DNA of 64,000 nucleotides from Pseudo-nitzschia pungens (GCA_037355855.1 CM074760.1:2224501-2288500); one strand, 5' to 3'; shown: positions 1 through 12,755, numbered from the stretch's first letter. Made by a program: numbers and translations. The notes: generated from the letters alone by a model not told the origin.

Positions 1-2
1 AG

Positions 3-299
3 TCCTGTCCTCGTCTGGGCAATACCACCAATGTTGCATGGTCCCAAACACCGACGAATGGCTACAAAGATATCATCTACTCGGAGGTGTGTCCCAACCG
101 CGTCATAGTACTGGACGAGGCGGCATTCTGTTTTGTTATTCGAATTTCAGGAGATCCTCCGTGTCTCTGCATGCGTCCTCAAAATCAAATCCCATGCATA
201 AATACGGCCACACCCAACTTTCTCGATCATACTACTTGTACGCAATTCATGTCCTTCTGTCTCCAAAAACGTCGCCAATACAGTAATGACGTGATATGA
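3..299 (+). CDS. Possible 3' end of a gene truncated by the left window edge (Cys-rich, unrecognised)
   Basis: One frame is open from the first bases of the window to a TGA at 297-299, about 98 codons. The translation is rich in cysteine (about ten Cys) and has no family motif I recognise. It has no in-frame start near the edge, so if real it is the last exon of a gene lying to the left. An open stretch of this length can occur by chance, and no splice acceptor was identified within it. Confidence 0.25.
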   Translation, partial: SCPRLGNTTNVAWSQTPTNGYKDIIYSEVCPNRVIVLDEAAFCFVIRISGDPPCLCMRPQNQIPCINTATPNFLDHTTCTQFMSFCLQKRRQYSNDVI

Positions 300-1302
300 T
301 TTTTTTGCTCAGATTCGAAGTGGTGAGTTCGTGGTAGACGACTGGAATTCGTTCTCAGGTCTTGAACATCTCCGAAACAAGGTCGGTAGAAAGCAACAAG
401 AGAAGTAATGATGATGGCAGATTTCCGCGGCCATTATCAAAGCGTCTCCCATGAAAGCAGCAGGCTTGACGGACCAATTGTCATGATTTCTTGCAAGGAG
501 AAGTATTTTTTGTCTCGATATTCCGTCGTCCTCCTTCATTCCAGATTTCAGCGATGTTCGAAAGTGATGTCGTCGATTTTTTTTTAGATCTTCGTTGGGT
601 AAGGCTTATCCTTTTTCGAACCGAAAGATACCTACCGGTAATTACCGGTATTATTTTGAAGTACGAAGTAAGATTTTACTTCCCCGGCCCTGCAAATCGA
701 CGTCGACGTTGTTCACGGAAAACCTGCTCGTAGTCGCGGGCGGGCCGGCGGGGGCGCGGATGGAACCTCCGAAGTTGCGAGTTGCCGCTGAGATTGATGG
801 ATCGTGCGCCCATTTTTTGTGTCGTAGGGAGATGACGCTTATGACGTCAGCCTTTCCAAAACGTAGCATGGCATCAGTGTATTGCAGGGATTGTACGGTA
901 TTTATTGTGTACCAGGTACGAAGTAAGGTACCGTATGTACTTCGTATTATTTCTTGTTTTCAAAATTCAAAATCGCGCGACTCGCGCTTCGGATCCCGTG
1001 CGTGCATCAGTCGCTGAAACCGAAAGAGCGCATGTCGGAAATTGCCATCAACATCGCACGATGCTGCTGTACCACCGCAAAGAAGTTACGGTCGTGACGT
1101 AGTGAGTTTGATAGGTGACTGCAAGAAAGGGAGAAAAAGATGTCGATGTCGATGCACTGGGTTTGTGTTTTTTGTGAAGAAGTCGATCACCAACGCGAAG
1201 CCATCGTCGACTTTCCGAATCGTTTCTCAGGAGTGCTTGGTATCATTATCCGAACAGCCACGGCACAGCGTATCGATTTGCAGCGCACAACATATAGGCA
1301 CC
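300..1302. other. Intergenic region upstream of the PDH E1 gene
   Basis: No supportable gene. Several short overlapping open frames occur but none has recognisable protein character. It contains a short palindromic patch of ACCGGTAATTACCGGT type near 640 and repeats of the GTACGAAGTAAG type near 660 and 915, which also occur in other spacers. The promoter of the downstream gene presumably lies here; no specific element was recognised. Confidence 0.5.
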
Positions 1303-4300
1303 ATGAAGTTCTCAACAGCAGCACTAACGTTGGGTTTGGCTACGGCAGCCTCGGCATTCGTGTAAGTTCTGATGGAAAGGGAGACGAGTATGGTTGAACG
1401 AAACTGCGCTTGTGTAGAGAGCGAACGAGAACTGTGGACGATCTAGAACATGGATTAGGGGACGCGTGGATCTTCGATGTGCTGGCGATGCCCTTCTGAA
1501 CAGAAGATGAGGAGTAATGGAACGACAAAGGCATTCGATTCGTTTTCCATTGGCAATTGCATCAGATTTTTTTGACATACCACTGCCAATGATAACGAAT
1601 TGAAATTGAAATTGAAATTGATTTTGCCACCATCTATGGATGCTATTCGATGAAAATGAACATAGAGGTGTAAAGATTGGCTTGTGGTTGCGGAAAATAA
1701 ACACACGATACGAGGCAGTCGAGTGCGATTTTGCAGCTATTTCACTTGTCGCCATTGTCATTGTATATGCAAAATGCCAGTCCAAATACGTTCACCTTCT
1801 TATACGTTTTTGTTCGTCTCATTTCACACATACACACACGGGAATCCTGTTGTCGCATTATAATTGCTACGATGCCAACATCGACGGTTTCGAATCATTT
1901 GGCAAATTATGACAAAAATAATCGGTCGTCCGTCACCCTTTTGATCACTTTCTATCTGCGCACAGTGGACCCTCCCAATTGTACGTCCCCAACAAAATTA
2001 GCAATGTGCGAGCATCGACAACCTTCCACGCTGCCACACTGGATGCCGAAACAACGGCTGTAAATGGCCAGTCTGAGGAAGCCAATCCCATGAGACCTCC
2101 TATCAACATGAAATGGCAGCAGGTGGCCACCCAACTCGAGGAAGCTTTCGGATACACCCCTGAAGAAATCAAGGCCTATGACGAGGCAATCGAGGGCGAC
2201 AAGGACAAGCTAATGAACCTTTACAAAGCGATGCAAATGGCGAGAGGATTTGAGAACGCTTGCAACCAACAATATATGCAAGGAAAAATCCGCGGTTTCA
2301 TGCACTTGGACAACGGACAGGAGTCCATCCCAGGTCTTTTGGATTACGCAATCAAACAGACCGACAAGAAATTCTCGTACTACCGTGAGCACACCCATGC
2401 AATTGCTAGTGGTGTCGACCCAGGTGCAGTCATGGCCGAACTCTTCATGAAGGATACCGGAACCTGCCGCGGTGCCGGAGGATCCATGCACATCTTCGAC
2501 CGGGAACAATACTTCCAGGGTGGATGGGCTTTGGTATGCGAACAACTGCCATATGCAGCCGGTGCCGCCAAGACCATCTTGCTGGACCGTCACCTCGGTG
2601 TCTCTGACGATGAGAACTACCAAAAGAAAAACGTCGCTCCTCCCGCGGACGATGACCGAATCTCCGTTGTCTTTGTCGGAGAGGGCGGTGCACAAAACGG
2701 ACGTACGGCCGAACTGTTGAACTCCGCCGCCAAGGATAATCTTCCTGTCTTGTTGTTGGTTATCGACAACGGTCGTGCCATCAACACTTTTACGCCCGAC
2801 ATTGCACAAAACTCGAATGTCTACGAGCAAGGAAAGCACTATGGAATTCCTGGTTTGTTGGTGGATGGTATGGATCCCGCCGACGTTGCCAAGGGAGGAA
2901 AGGCAGTTATTGACTACATTCGCAGTGGCAAGGGTCCCGCCATTTTGCAGGTCCACACCTACCGATTCAACGGCCACTCTCCCGCCGATCCCGAGCACGA
3001 ACGCGGCCGAAAGGACGAAAAGGCCTGGGCCCGACAAGAACAAGATCCCATCAAGGGATTCGAAACAAAGTACATCGACCAGTTGGGTGTCTTCACTGAA
3101 GACGAACTTAAGGCGGCCAAGAAGGAAATCATGGCCCAAGTCAAGGAAGCCGTCAAATTTGCCGACGAATCTCCTATGCCTCCTGTCGAATTGGCAAAGG
3201 AATTGGAATTCCCAGATGCTCCCGACACGGACTACAACCTCAAGGAAGGACCTGCTTTCGCCGACGAAGTAAATGCACGAACCATCTCTCCGGAACAAAT
3301 GAAGAATGTTCAAGATCACATGGCGGCCCTCAGAGCCAAGGCTGAGGCTGGCGAAATTTCTATTGGTGATGCCATCAACCTTGCCATCCACGAGGAAATG
3401 CTGCGAGACCCTTCCACAACTATCCATGCCGAGGATTTGCAAGCTGGATCATCCTATGACATTCCCAAACTAACGCAGCAGACCTACGGCCAGATGAGAG
3501 CTGCTGACGAAATTATCGACGAGGGTCACTTCATCGGTAAGGCCCTTGGTGAAGGTCTCAACGGATACCGTCCTATTGTGGAACTCATGAACACGAACTT
3601 CGGAATTTACGGAATGGCAGAATTGTCGTCGGCCGGAAATACCTACGCCACCACCGGAGGAAAGTTCGATATGCCCATGACCATCATTGGAGCAGGTGGT
3701 ACAGCCCCCAACCAGTCTTTGGGTGCCGAACACAGTCAACCCTTCCACGCTTACGTCATGGGAATTCCCGGATTGAAAATTGCAACTGCTGCCTCCCCAG
3801 CTGCTGCCTATGGTATCACCAAGAGCATGATCCGCGACAACGGTCCCTGCTTCTTGTTCGCTCCCGTTAAGATGATGAAGGAAGCCAAGGGCCCCATCGA
3901 CATGGGCAAGTGCATGCCACTCAACAAGTCCGCTGTCTTGCACAAGGCATCTGACGAAGTTGTTGCCGCCTGGAAATGCCGTCACTGTCTTGACATACTT
4001 GCACGGTGTGAAGGAATCCATGGCCTCCATCGAGGCCATCCAAGAAGAAGGATTCGATATCGATCTTATCGAGTTGAGATCTCTCAAGCCATTGGACATG
4101 GACACAATCCGTGAATCTTTGGAACGAACGAACAAGCTGTGCATCCTTGACGAATCTACCAAGAGCGGAGGTGTTGGTGCCACCATCAGCGCCCGAATCT
4201 CGGAAGAACTCTTTGATCTGTTGGACGCTCCTGTAAAGCGATTATGCATGGACGACGCTCCTGTTCCATATGCCAGCAGTATGGAAGTTCGCAGTTGTCA

Positions 4301-4356
4301 AGCGATCGAGTGATTTGATCGAGGGCGTTTTCGATCTCGCCACCGGAAAGTGGTAA
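1303..4356 (+). CDS. Plastid pyruvate dehydrogenase E1, alpha and beta subunits fused
   Basis: Two exons: 1303-1361 and 1966-4356, with intron 1362-1965 (donor GTAAGT, acceptor CACAG). Exon 1 encodes a signal peptide ending ASAF, the diatom plastid-import junction, followed by a transit-like stretch. Once corrected for two extra bases (about 3965-3972 and 4290), the protein is 815 residues. Residues ~75-430 match E1-alpha: YREHTHAIASG near 160, GGSMHIF near 192, the cofactor region near 258-289, and HSPADPEHERGRKDEKAW near 357. From ~484 it matches E1-beta: ISIGDAINLAI, AEDLQAGSSYD, LGAEHSQPFHAY, PGLKIATAASP, DAPVPYAS and a C-terminal LATGKW. Expected role: thiamine-diphosphate-dependent decarboxylation of pyruvate to feed acetyl-CoA to plastid fatty-acid synthesis. 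Odd points: the usual GDG...NN cofactor motif reads GEG...DN, and the two frame breaks. The LATGKW tail lies in the third frame, just before TAA 4354-4356. Confidence 0.85.
1362..1965 (+). other. Intron 1 of the PDH E1 gene
   Basis: It begins GTAAGT directly after the ASAF codons and ends CACAG. Splicing joins GT to T, making a Val codon, and keeps the frame into the conserved exon. At 604 bases it is long. It contains a short TTGAAA microsatellite near 1600-1620 and CACA runs near 1828-1840, and no internal gene. Confidence 0.75.
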
Positions 4357-5257
4357 ATTACGCGACGAGCGAAGGAACGAACGACCAAGAACGTTTGAAT
4401 ACTTTTTTTTCGGACGAGGGAATGTAAATCAAGATGACAGCGAGCAAAGTACACCAGTTCATCATTTATCTTATCACCACATAACATCCATTGCGCTATA
4501 TCATACATAAAATTGTTTTTGTATCTCAGTCACTTTTTGTATCAGTTCAGTATCAACACCACACATGGTGGTGGTGTTGTCGCTTTACAGTACAAAACCT
4601 AACGCATAGGAGAACGGAAGCATTATTTTTCAATCTCGAATGAAGTAAATCAGAAAAAAATACAGTATAATTTACGTACCGTAATTACAGGTAATTAACC
4701 GGGTACACGTACTAATACCAGTAAGTAGTACGAGTAATCTTAGTGACATATTGCTTATTTCGAATGGAAACGTGTGTTGTAAGCTTACCGTAAACCTTAC
4801 GGCACGACTGATACCGGTATGTGAAAATGAAGTTTTGCCGGAGAAGTGAATTCGCTAGTCGAGTGAGTCGTTTATCGGAGTCTCGCGCTTCATCCACGTG
4901 TATCGCACGATGTTCTTCACAGAGAACGATGAAAATCTTCTTCCACATCACAGAGCGTCAACTTCAGACCAGTGTGACGTTTCTCGGCAAGTAAACCACA
5001 GGATGATCCGATTGGAATGTACGGTTATCTTACGACGGGGGTTGCTTCGCTGTAATACCTTACGGTAGAAAAAAAATTATTGAAAGGATTCCAGCGTTGG
5101 CAATAGGGAACGTTGAGTCAAGGTTTGTTTCTTGCGTCGTCCAATCCTTCAATCAGTAGGCAGTAAGTTACGAGTAGGAGTAATATCATCGATACCGACA
5201 TTGTCTCGTACTATTGCAAGAAGCAAGCGACTATAACTCTATCGGTTAATTCGCAAG
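4357..5257. other. Spacer between the PDH E1 and phytoene desaturase genes
   Basis: No gene supported. From about 4670 to 4810 it holds a cluster of TTACGTACCGTAATTAC-like and GTAAGTAGTACGAGTAA-like sequence, and the same kind of motif recurs at 5040-5190 just upstream of the next start. This is the species' recurring spacer motif (see findings). Confidence 0.55.
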
Positions 5258-7109
5258 ATGAAGTGGTCCTCGAGCGCTCTTTTCGCCCTTGTCGCCGCAG
5301 GGGTCAGCCAAGCATGGGGCTTCGCTCCGTACACACCGGTCGGCAGTGGTGCAGCGACGAATGTCTTCTTCGTCGAAGTCTTTTCTCGTTATGAAGGACT
5401 ACCCCAAACCTAATGTTGAAAACACCGACAACTACCGTTTGTATAACGAGTTGTCGAGCTCTTTCCGCAACAAACTCAAGGTCAGCGGAGACTCAGAGAA
5501 GAAGAAGGTTGCTATCATCGGAGGAGGTCTATCGGGATTGGCCTGTGCCAAGTATTTGTCGGATGCGGGTCACGAACCTGTTGTATACGAGGCCCGGGAT
5601 GTGTTGGGTGGAAAAGTGTCTGCGTGGCAAGACGAGGACGGTGATTGGATCGAAACTGGTTTGCACATTTTCTTTGGAGCGTACCCCAACATGATGAATC
5701 TGTTCGATGAACTCGACATCCATGATCGTCTGCAATGGAAGATTCACCAAATGATCTTCGCTATGCAGGAATTGCCCGGTGAATTCACAACCTTTGACTT
5801 CATCCCAGGAATCCCAGCTCCCTTCAACTTTGGTTTGGCCATCTTGCTTAACCAGAAAATGTTGACCCTGGGAGAAAAACTCCAGACCGCCCCTCCTCTT
5901 TTGCCTATGTTGATCGAAGGACAATCCTTTATCGATGCTCAGGATGAGCTCAGTGTCACGGATTTCATGAGAAAGTATGGTATGCCTGAGCGCATCAACA
6001 GTGAGGTCTTCATTGCAATGGCCAAAGCCTTGGATTTTATCGATCCCGATAAGTTGTCTATGACCGTTGTCTTGACCGCCATGAACCGTTTCTTGAACGA
6101 GGACAATGGATTGCAGATGGCATTTTTGGACGGTAACCAACCAGACAGACTCTGTGCTCCTATGCAAGAACACATCGAAGCCAGAGGTGGAAAGGTTATC
6201 ATGGAATCTCCAATCAAGGAAATCGTTATCGATGAAGCCGACGGCAAATCCATCAAACACTTGCTCCTACGAAGCGGGGAAAAGGTTGTCGCCGATGAAT
6301 ACGTTTCGGCGATGCCCGTAGATATTGTAAAGCGCATGGTTCCCCAAGAATGGCAACAGATGCCCTACTTCCGTCAATTTGATGAGCTCGAGGGAATCCC
6401 TGTGATCAATCTCCACATGTGGTTCGATCGCAAGCTCAAGGCTGTCGATCACTTGTGCTTTTCTAGATCTCCTTTGTTGAGTGTGTATGCCGATATGAGT
6501 GTCACTTGCAAGGAATACTACGATCCCGATCAGAGTATGCTTGAATTGGTATTTGCTCCGTGCTCTCCTATTGCCGGAGGAAACACAAACTGGATTTCCA
6601 AGACGGATGAACAGATCATTGACGCCACCATGGGAGAATTGGCACGACTGTTCCCCACCGAAATCGCCGCCGATGACAAGTGGCCATCTACCAAGAACCA
6701 GGGACCTAACGGACAAGCCCGTTTGCGCAAATACTCTGTTGTCAAGGTGCCACGATCCGTTTACGCTGCCATTCCTGGTCGTAACAAGTACCGACCCGGA
6801 CAAAGAAGTCCCATCCCTAACCTCACCATGGCTGGAGACTGGACCTCGCAGAAGTTTTTGGGATCGATGGAGGGTGCTGTCTTGGGAGGCAAGCTTGCTG
6901 CCGAAGTCGTTGCTAAGAAGGCGAAGGGTATGGAGCTCCCTGAATTCAAGGAAATCCAACAGCACGTTGTGGACGCCGCTGGGGATTATGAACCTAGAAA
7001 ACCATGGGGTGTAAAGGGCGAAGGTGCTATCGCATTCGGTGGAGGTGCTACATTGACGACCAAGGCCGAAGATTTGCTTAAGGAAGTTGATCCCGTTCAA
7101 TTTGCTTGA
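5258..7109 (+). CDS. PDS: 15-cis-phytoene desaturase, plastid precursor
   Basis: Plant/cyanobacterial-type phytoene desaturase, which introduces double bonds into phytoene in the plastid carotenoid pathway. The start at 5258 gives a signal peptide (MKWSSSALFALVAAGVSQ) followed by AWGFAP, an ASAFAP-like plastid junction. That N-terminus is one frame off from the body of the enzyme: one extra base lies between about 5330 and 5364. Removing it gives a 616-residue protein whose mature part starts near MSSSSKSFLVMKDYPKP. The dinucleotide-binding motif (VAIIGGGLSGLACAKYL, then YEARDVLGGK) lies near residue 85. GLHIFFGAYPNMMNLFDEL, FLDGNQPDRLCAPM and a C-terminal MAGDWTSQKFLGSMEGAVLG are typical of the family. 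No intron is needed. The body of the enzyme is unmistakable; only the junction with the presequence is uncertain. Confidence 0.92.
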
Positions 7110-7980
7110 ATAGCCACTTGGTACATTTTATGAAAGCCAGACAATTCGTGTTGTCGAGAATTAAATCTGGAATCTATCATGTTCCCATACATAGAGAATT
7201 AAGCAAACTAAATAATAAAAACTACTCTTTATCAGTAACGCATGCGTACTTGTATTGACATAATAACAAGTTGTTTCAAGTCAACTTTTGGACATACCAA
7301 AAGTAGAAGTTCTACCGGATGAAACCTAACATGGATCAAAGCTCATTACATTACATCGAGAAGTACGGTACTTAATAATGAACTCACTTCCAGCACTCTT
7401 TGGGTTTGGGTTTATCCCATATCTATTTGTAGCGAGCAACTCGACGAATCTAGCTACCGAGTGCAATCAGGCTCAGATTACTAGAGATTCCCTATAATAA
7501 TATTCAACGGTTCTGTCAACAAGGGAACTTATTCTAGGTGAGATGGTCAAGAGTTCGTTTTGAACACCCAATATGACATCTCCAATTGTATCATAGTTTT
7601 TTCTCTTCAATACATGTATTTGCCGGTAAGATTTAGCTCCAAATGTTTGCCATTTTTTGCCAAGGCTTTCATACCTGTCGTGGCATCTTCTGTTCGAGAA
7701 CGCTTACACTACCTGGACACGTAGAAGCCGATAAAAAAATAAAAATTCAATTTCAATCATAGCTGCGAAACCTTGCCTTTTCATTAATTTGCAGCACTAT
7801 GATGTGGTTTCTCATAATATCATAATATGGGAACATTTCGTACAGGTACATGTTCACGATGAATATAGAAACGCTGTTGGATAGATGTTCTTAACCTGCG
7901 ATCGGTAGTTGATGGAAAAGAAACTGTGCATTTGAGCGGAAACGATGGTATCGGTATATTCAATATTTTCGCCGACTTTT
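7110..7980. other. Spacer between convergent phytoene desaturase and metallophosphoesterase genes
   Basis: No gene seen. The flanking genes converge here, so it should hold both 3' UTRs. AATAAA-like strings occur near 7205-7215 and 7735. Base composition is AT-rich and no repeat stands out. Confidence 0.5.
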
Positions 7981-10616
7981 TTATCCCTGTTCTACCTTTG
8001 TCGCAGCAATATTCTGCGCAAACCAACGCCTGGCAACTTCTTCTCTGGCCTTTTCTTCCAATCTGATTTTCTTGTTTCGTTGAAACTTTCTCCAGTAGCT
8101 CCCGTCTGCATTTGGATGAACAACTTCCGTTTCCCGAGTTTTGTCGTCCACTAAGACAAGCGTCGATTTGTTCTGAACGACTAAGACTTCCTTGGTTCGG
8201 GACTCCGTATCCTCTTCGTCTGTGCTTTTGGCGGTCAGTTGGTCTTTCGTGACAACTACACCCAGTGGGCTCAGTGTCTCGGCGTCGTATTCGACTAATT
8301 GCCCCTCATGAAGACCTAAGACTTTACCATCGGCCATGTGCCACCAACAAACGGTCTTTTCATGGTGAGAAATAGCACCGTCAAAGTCTTCGAGATAGCA
8401 ACCGTCTTCCGGTTGAGGTACGTATGCCTGGAACCAGTCTGGGTCTCTGCCGGCAGTTGCAGCTGCGGTTTCCGATGCATGTGTGCTGCCGTCGGTGCTC
8501 GACGATGAGGATGATTCGTCTCCGTCCTCGTACGACAACCTTCCCGTCCGTAAATCAATGGTGGCATCCAATCGGACCCGTGCTTTGGATGTGGTCGCAG
8601 CTTTTGTGCCGTCTTCTTCTTGCGTCGCCACGTCGACACGATCGTGGTGGTTGATGGAAAAGACTTGCAAAAATTCCCCCCCACATCCGCGAATCATTCT
8701 CGATTGCCGCCTCTGATCACGGCTTGACTGCGGTCCCATGACGCCCACCTGCAAGAACGCGCAGGGTGACCCCGGAACGGCTTGAACGAGGGCATCCTGA
8801 TAGTCGTGAGAAAGATGAAAGTGGCCGCTCAGCCAGCACTTGATTTGCGGGTTTTCCTTCACAATTCGGACGAAGGAGTTCCGAACGTCGGTCGGGGAAC
8901 AGTGGTTCAACCAGGCGCAACCGTTGGTAACGTGAACGCTCTGCAAGACCCGCAGGCCAGATCCCGTGATGGGGGCATGGGAAAACACCAATATTTTCCA
9001 CCCCTCCGACTCCGGATGCGATTCTACCATGTTGCGGAACCACTCGATTTGGTCGTCGTCGACGTGCACCTCGTGGGAAGAATAGGGCGCATCCCGAAAT
9101 CGCACTGTCGAGAGACCAAGCAGCAGCGTTCGATCTCCGATCATGCGTGAAAAGTACGGAGTTGGCTTGTCGAAGCAATCCATCCACGCCTGGAGGTTAC
9201 CCTCGTCGGTGTCGAATTCATCGAGTCCTTCGAGGTCATGATTACCCTGCCAAAAAAACAGTTTGGGTTTGTTTTTTGGATTCCATGTAAATGTTCGAGA
9301 CGACGGAAAACCAAAGCAAACAAGGACAGGACAAGAATCGTTCGTCGAAAAGGAATAAATGTCATGTAGTTTGTAAGATACGATAAGATAAGCCAACACT
9401 GCGCTTTATCAGGACCGAATTCGATCAAAGGAACTTTGCGCAAAACAGATTGTCTCTTACCGTGACAAGGTCATAGGGAATGCCTTCGAATCCGTCGAAA
9501 TAATCTTTAGCGTCCACAAAGCTTTTCGTAGTGCCGGCGTCGCCTTGTTCGTGTCGAATGTCTTTTCTTCCTGGGAACACACGCCGTGCGATGGATGGAA
9601 ATTGCATGGTATCGATGGAATGAATTCAGTGGCAGACATTTTCGTTGGAGATGGATGAATTCACGTGTTTGTTCAGTTTTTGAAAGAAATGAGTTTGTTG
9701 GATATGGAGCAAGAAACAAGTAGTGTCAGATCCACATTACTTTCGCCATTTGTAGGGGGAAAATCCAGATAGGAAGCATGGCATCGGTTGACAAGAAGTC
9801 AAATGTCGAACTCCATCGTAATTGAAAACGACACCCCAGAACAGAGAACGCACAGCACATTCAAATCAACATCCACACCAACATTCAAACCAACATTCAC
9901 ATCCACGTTCCGTTGCTTTGCGATGCATTCTCCGGTGCGTTCTTTCCTTCCTTCCTTCCTTCCTGCTTACCTAGATCACCCAGGCTGACAATGTGGGACT
10001 TGAGAAACCGATTTTTCTTTCGTGCCAACAAGATCTGCAACTCCTCTTCGGTCAGGGAGCCGCCGGCTTTCTCGCAGATGGCCCGTACCCGGTTCCCGTC
10101 GAGCTGCGGTCGCTGGAGCGTCGTCGACTCGTCTCCGTTGGTGCTAGCAGCAGCAGCAGCAGCAGCAGCATCGATGCGGGACGCTGCCACGGGTGGAAAG
10201 TCTTGCAGGGCTTCCAGGCAATCCCTGCGGGCTTGTTCGTGGTGGCTCATGTCGTCTTCCATGTGCAAATCGCCCAGTGTGATCAGGGACCAGGAATCCG
10301 AAAAGGTGAAGCAGTCTTTTTCGTCATTCTCGTTCTCGTTCTCGTTGTTGGCAACCGCGGCGAGCCGTTGCGCGGGGACAGCCCGCGACGAAAAACCACT
10401 CCTTCTTCCCGGCTGTTGTTGCTCCCTGCGGATGGATGCTCCGGACGAATCGTGCGACTGCCAACTCCGTGGGAGAGAAAAGGCCGCGACGGCTGGAAAA
10501 CAAACGGACCAGCCCCCGTCGTTTGTTGGCATCATCGTCGCGGCGACGAGCAAAGCGGGCAGGAGCAGATTTTTGCACCGACGGGCATTCCCGCCCCGTT
10601 TGGATCGAATCGACAT
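7981..10616 (-). CDS. Calcineurin-like metallophosphoesterase, probably plastid-targeted
   Basis: Three exons on the minus strand: 10616-9971, 9570-9461 and 9246-7981, with introns of 400 and 214 bases (GTAAGC...CCCAG and GTAAGA...GGCAG). Splicing keeps frame and joins the metal-binding motifs in order: LITLGDLHMED and SLGDLG (exon 1), GDAG (exon 2), GNHDLEG at the start of exon 3, then FSHAPI and SGHFHLSHD. This is the dinuclear-metal phosphoesterase signature; the substrate is unknown. Predicted length is 673 residues. The N-terminus has a hydrophobic segment ending AVAAFSLP, which resembles a plastid signal/transit junction. A poly-Ala tract from a GCA microsatellite (about 10147-10172) lies between the motifs, so it may vary in length. 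About 220 C-terminal residues follow the catalytic domain, including an acidic/Ser-rich linker and a segment with WWHMADGKVLGLHEG whose role I cannot assign. Confidence 0.82.
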
Positions 10617-10732
10617 GGTCCCTCGGTTTTTTTTCGCGTTGCCGGCCAAGAGTGCGGTGGCAAGAAGGATGTCACTCGGCAAGAATAATGGCCTCGAGGT
10701 GCCGTTTTGGACGCGATTGTAGTTGCTACGGA

Positions 10733-10765
<33 letters not shown>

Positions 10766-12755
10766 AACGAGAAAGTTGACGGTACCGCAATAGACAAATG
10801 CAGAGAGCCAAACAGCGGCGCCTCTTCTCTTGTCCTCCGATGCAAGAATTTGTCTCTAACGTTATACGATACAAGTATTACAAAAAATAATAATAATACT
10901 GTAATGATGGTGATTCATTCGACCGATTATTCGATCATTCGATCATTCTCAAAATTCGTTTCGGAATCATACGGTACGGTAGAGCGCGGAAATGAAAGGA
11001 TACGATGCGCAATTAAGGTGATTTGGTAGCGAGATGGTTCTTCGAGAACAAAGAATGGATCAACAATTCAAAATCAATCGGCGGATCTAAAAAGAAAAAT
11101 TCAAATTCAACGAGGTATTATTATTTCCATACATATCATACGTAATCTTACGGTACCTTACTGGTACAACGTTACGGTAACGTACTTCGTCGACGGCAGG
11201 TTGCAAGGTCAAGAATATTTTTAGCCCACAGATTTTAAGATCATACTCAATAAGCATCTTGTTCTGAAGTATTGCATAGAAAGCAGCAAAAAAGAGGTAG
11301 CCAAATCTAGCACTATAGTTGGTTTGAATGTGGTAGACACTAGTAGTAGTACTACTAGTAGTAGTACTACAGCACCAAGTATGTGGTGAAGATAGTATTC
11401 ACCAGAGATAGTATGGTGCTAGAGAGGATATTTGAAAGGATCATGCTACAGAGGGTGCTACAGAGGGTGCTACAGAGAGTGCTACAGAGAGTGCTACAGA
11501 AGGTGCTACAGAGAGTGCTACAGAGAGTGCTACAGAGAGTGCTACAGAGAGTGCTACAGAAGGTGCTACAGAGGGATGTTACACCAAAGGGTGCTACAGA
11601 GGGGGTTACAGAGGGGGTTACAGAGGGGGTTACAAAGAGTGCTACACCACAGCACGCTGGATAGCATCCAGCACTGAATCGCTGGTTTGATATGCTACAG
11701 GGTTAAGGATGCTATCCGTAAAGATACTACCGCAGGGTACGATATGTACGTACGATTAAGTACTAGAACCAGATACCTGTACCCGGCCCGCGGTTAGCGC
11801 GCAAGCAAACAGCACCGAAATCCGATTCATTCGACAGATGATGATACCAGCAGACCGAGTGCAACGGTTCACTTCTTTTCCCTTGCAGTATCAGATGAGA
11901 CAAGTAAGATAGTAGTAATGCAAAAAGAGAGATAGTATTATACCCATAGAGAGTACGGTCGATCCTTCTGTACCTCCGGCGGAGTAGCATGTGCTATTAT
12001 CTTTATGTATGCAATAACCTTAGCGTCAGGACAGTATCTCTGTTCTGCTACTAGACTCACTGTATGTCAGCAATCGGTCTGCTGCTGCTTTCTCTGTTTG
12101 ATATTGCCGACGTGCAAGTATCAATCCAAGAGGTAAACCTCGTCACGTGGGTGTACTCGCTTCTTCGATGCAAGAAAACAACTCCCCTTCCGTCGGGAGC
12201 ATGTTCGTGTCTAGCTCCTGTTATGACCTTTTTCGATGAATTGATTGAAGCAGGAGACAGAACAGAAAACAACATAGTGTCAATATTGTTCTAGTGACTT
12301 ACATCGTGCGATCTATTCAATATAATATAATACTAATACGAAGTATTTAGTACACTACGCTATTACCAGAATGGTATTGCATATCACTCTGGACCACGAG
12401 AAGGGATCTCTCAGTTTTGAGAGAACGCCTTCTTGTTATCTGAGCCAAAAGAAACCTTCACCGTAGACACAGGAAGCTTTCCTAGGTTGCTGCTATTAGT
12501 CGAGCCGTTGAAATCCTTTCTCGCTTTTTTCCGTTTTTCTTTCCTTCCATCGCAGTGCCGTGGTGTTGACTTCTCCTGTTGTCTTGTGTGCTGGTTTCGT
12601 GGTGATCAAGCATTGTTCCATAGTTATTATCTTCCGATGCGTTCACCCCCCGCCCGGATCACTCGACCGTCCGATTCATTCATTCATTCATTCCGTCGTT
12701 GTTCGTTCGTTCGTTCGTTCGTTCGTTGCCGTGCGGCACGCATTCGTTCGCTCGC
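10617..12755. other. 2.1-kb gene-poor spacer
   Basis: No supportable gene. It contains a CTGTTG hexanucleotide microsatellite near 10728-10763, a GTAAG/TTACGG-type motif cluster near 11140-11190, an inverted ACTAGTAGTAGTACTACTAG patch near 11338, a 12-bp minisatellite (separate entry), and ATTC and GTTC tetranucleotide repeats near 12680-12728. The open frames here are repeat-derived or short. Confidence 0.5.
11443..11648 (+). repeat. 12-bp minisatellite, unit GTGCTACAGAGR
   Basis: About 17 copies of a 12-base unit lie head to tail, with variants GAGG, GAGA and GAAG at the unit end, and a GGGGTTACAGAG variant block near 11600-11630. Because the unit is a multiple of three it leaves an open frame reading VLQR repeats; that frame has no other protein features and is not annotated as a gene. 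Confidence 0.85.

Noticed and set aside
2210..3442. 410-codon minus-strand open frame
   Set aside because: It lies wholly antisense to the well-supported PDH E1 coding sequence and has no recognisable motif.
11383..11664. 93-codon frame reading VLQR repeats
   Set aside because: Translated 12-bp minisatellite; no independent evidence of coding.
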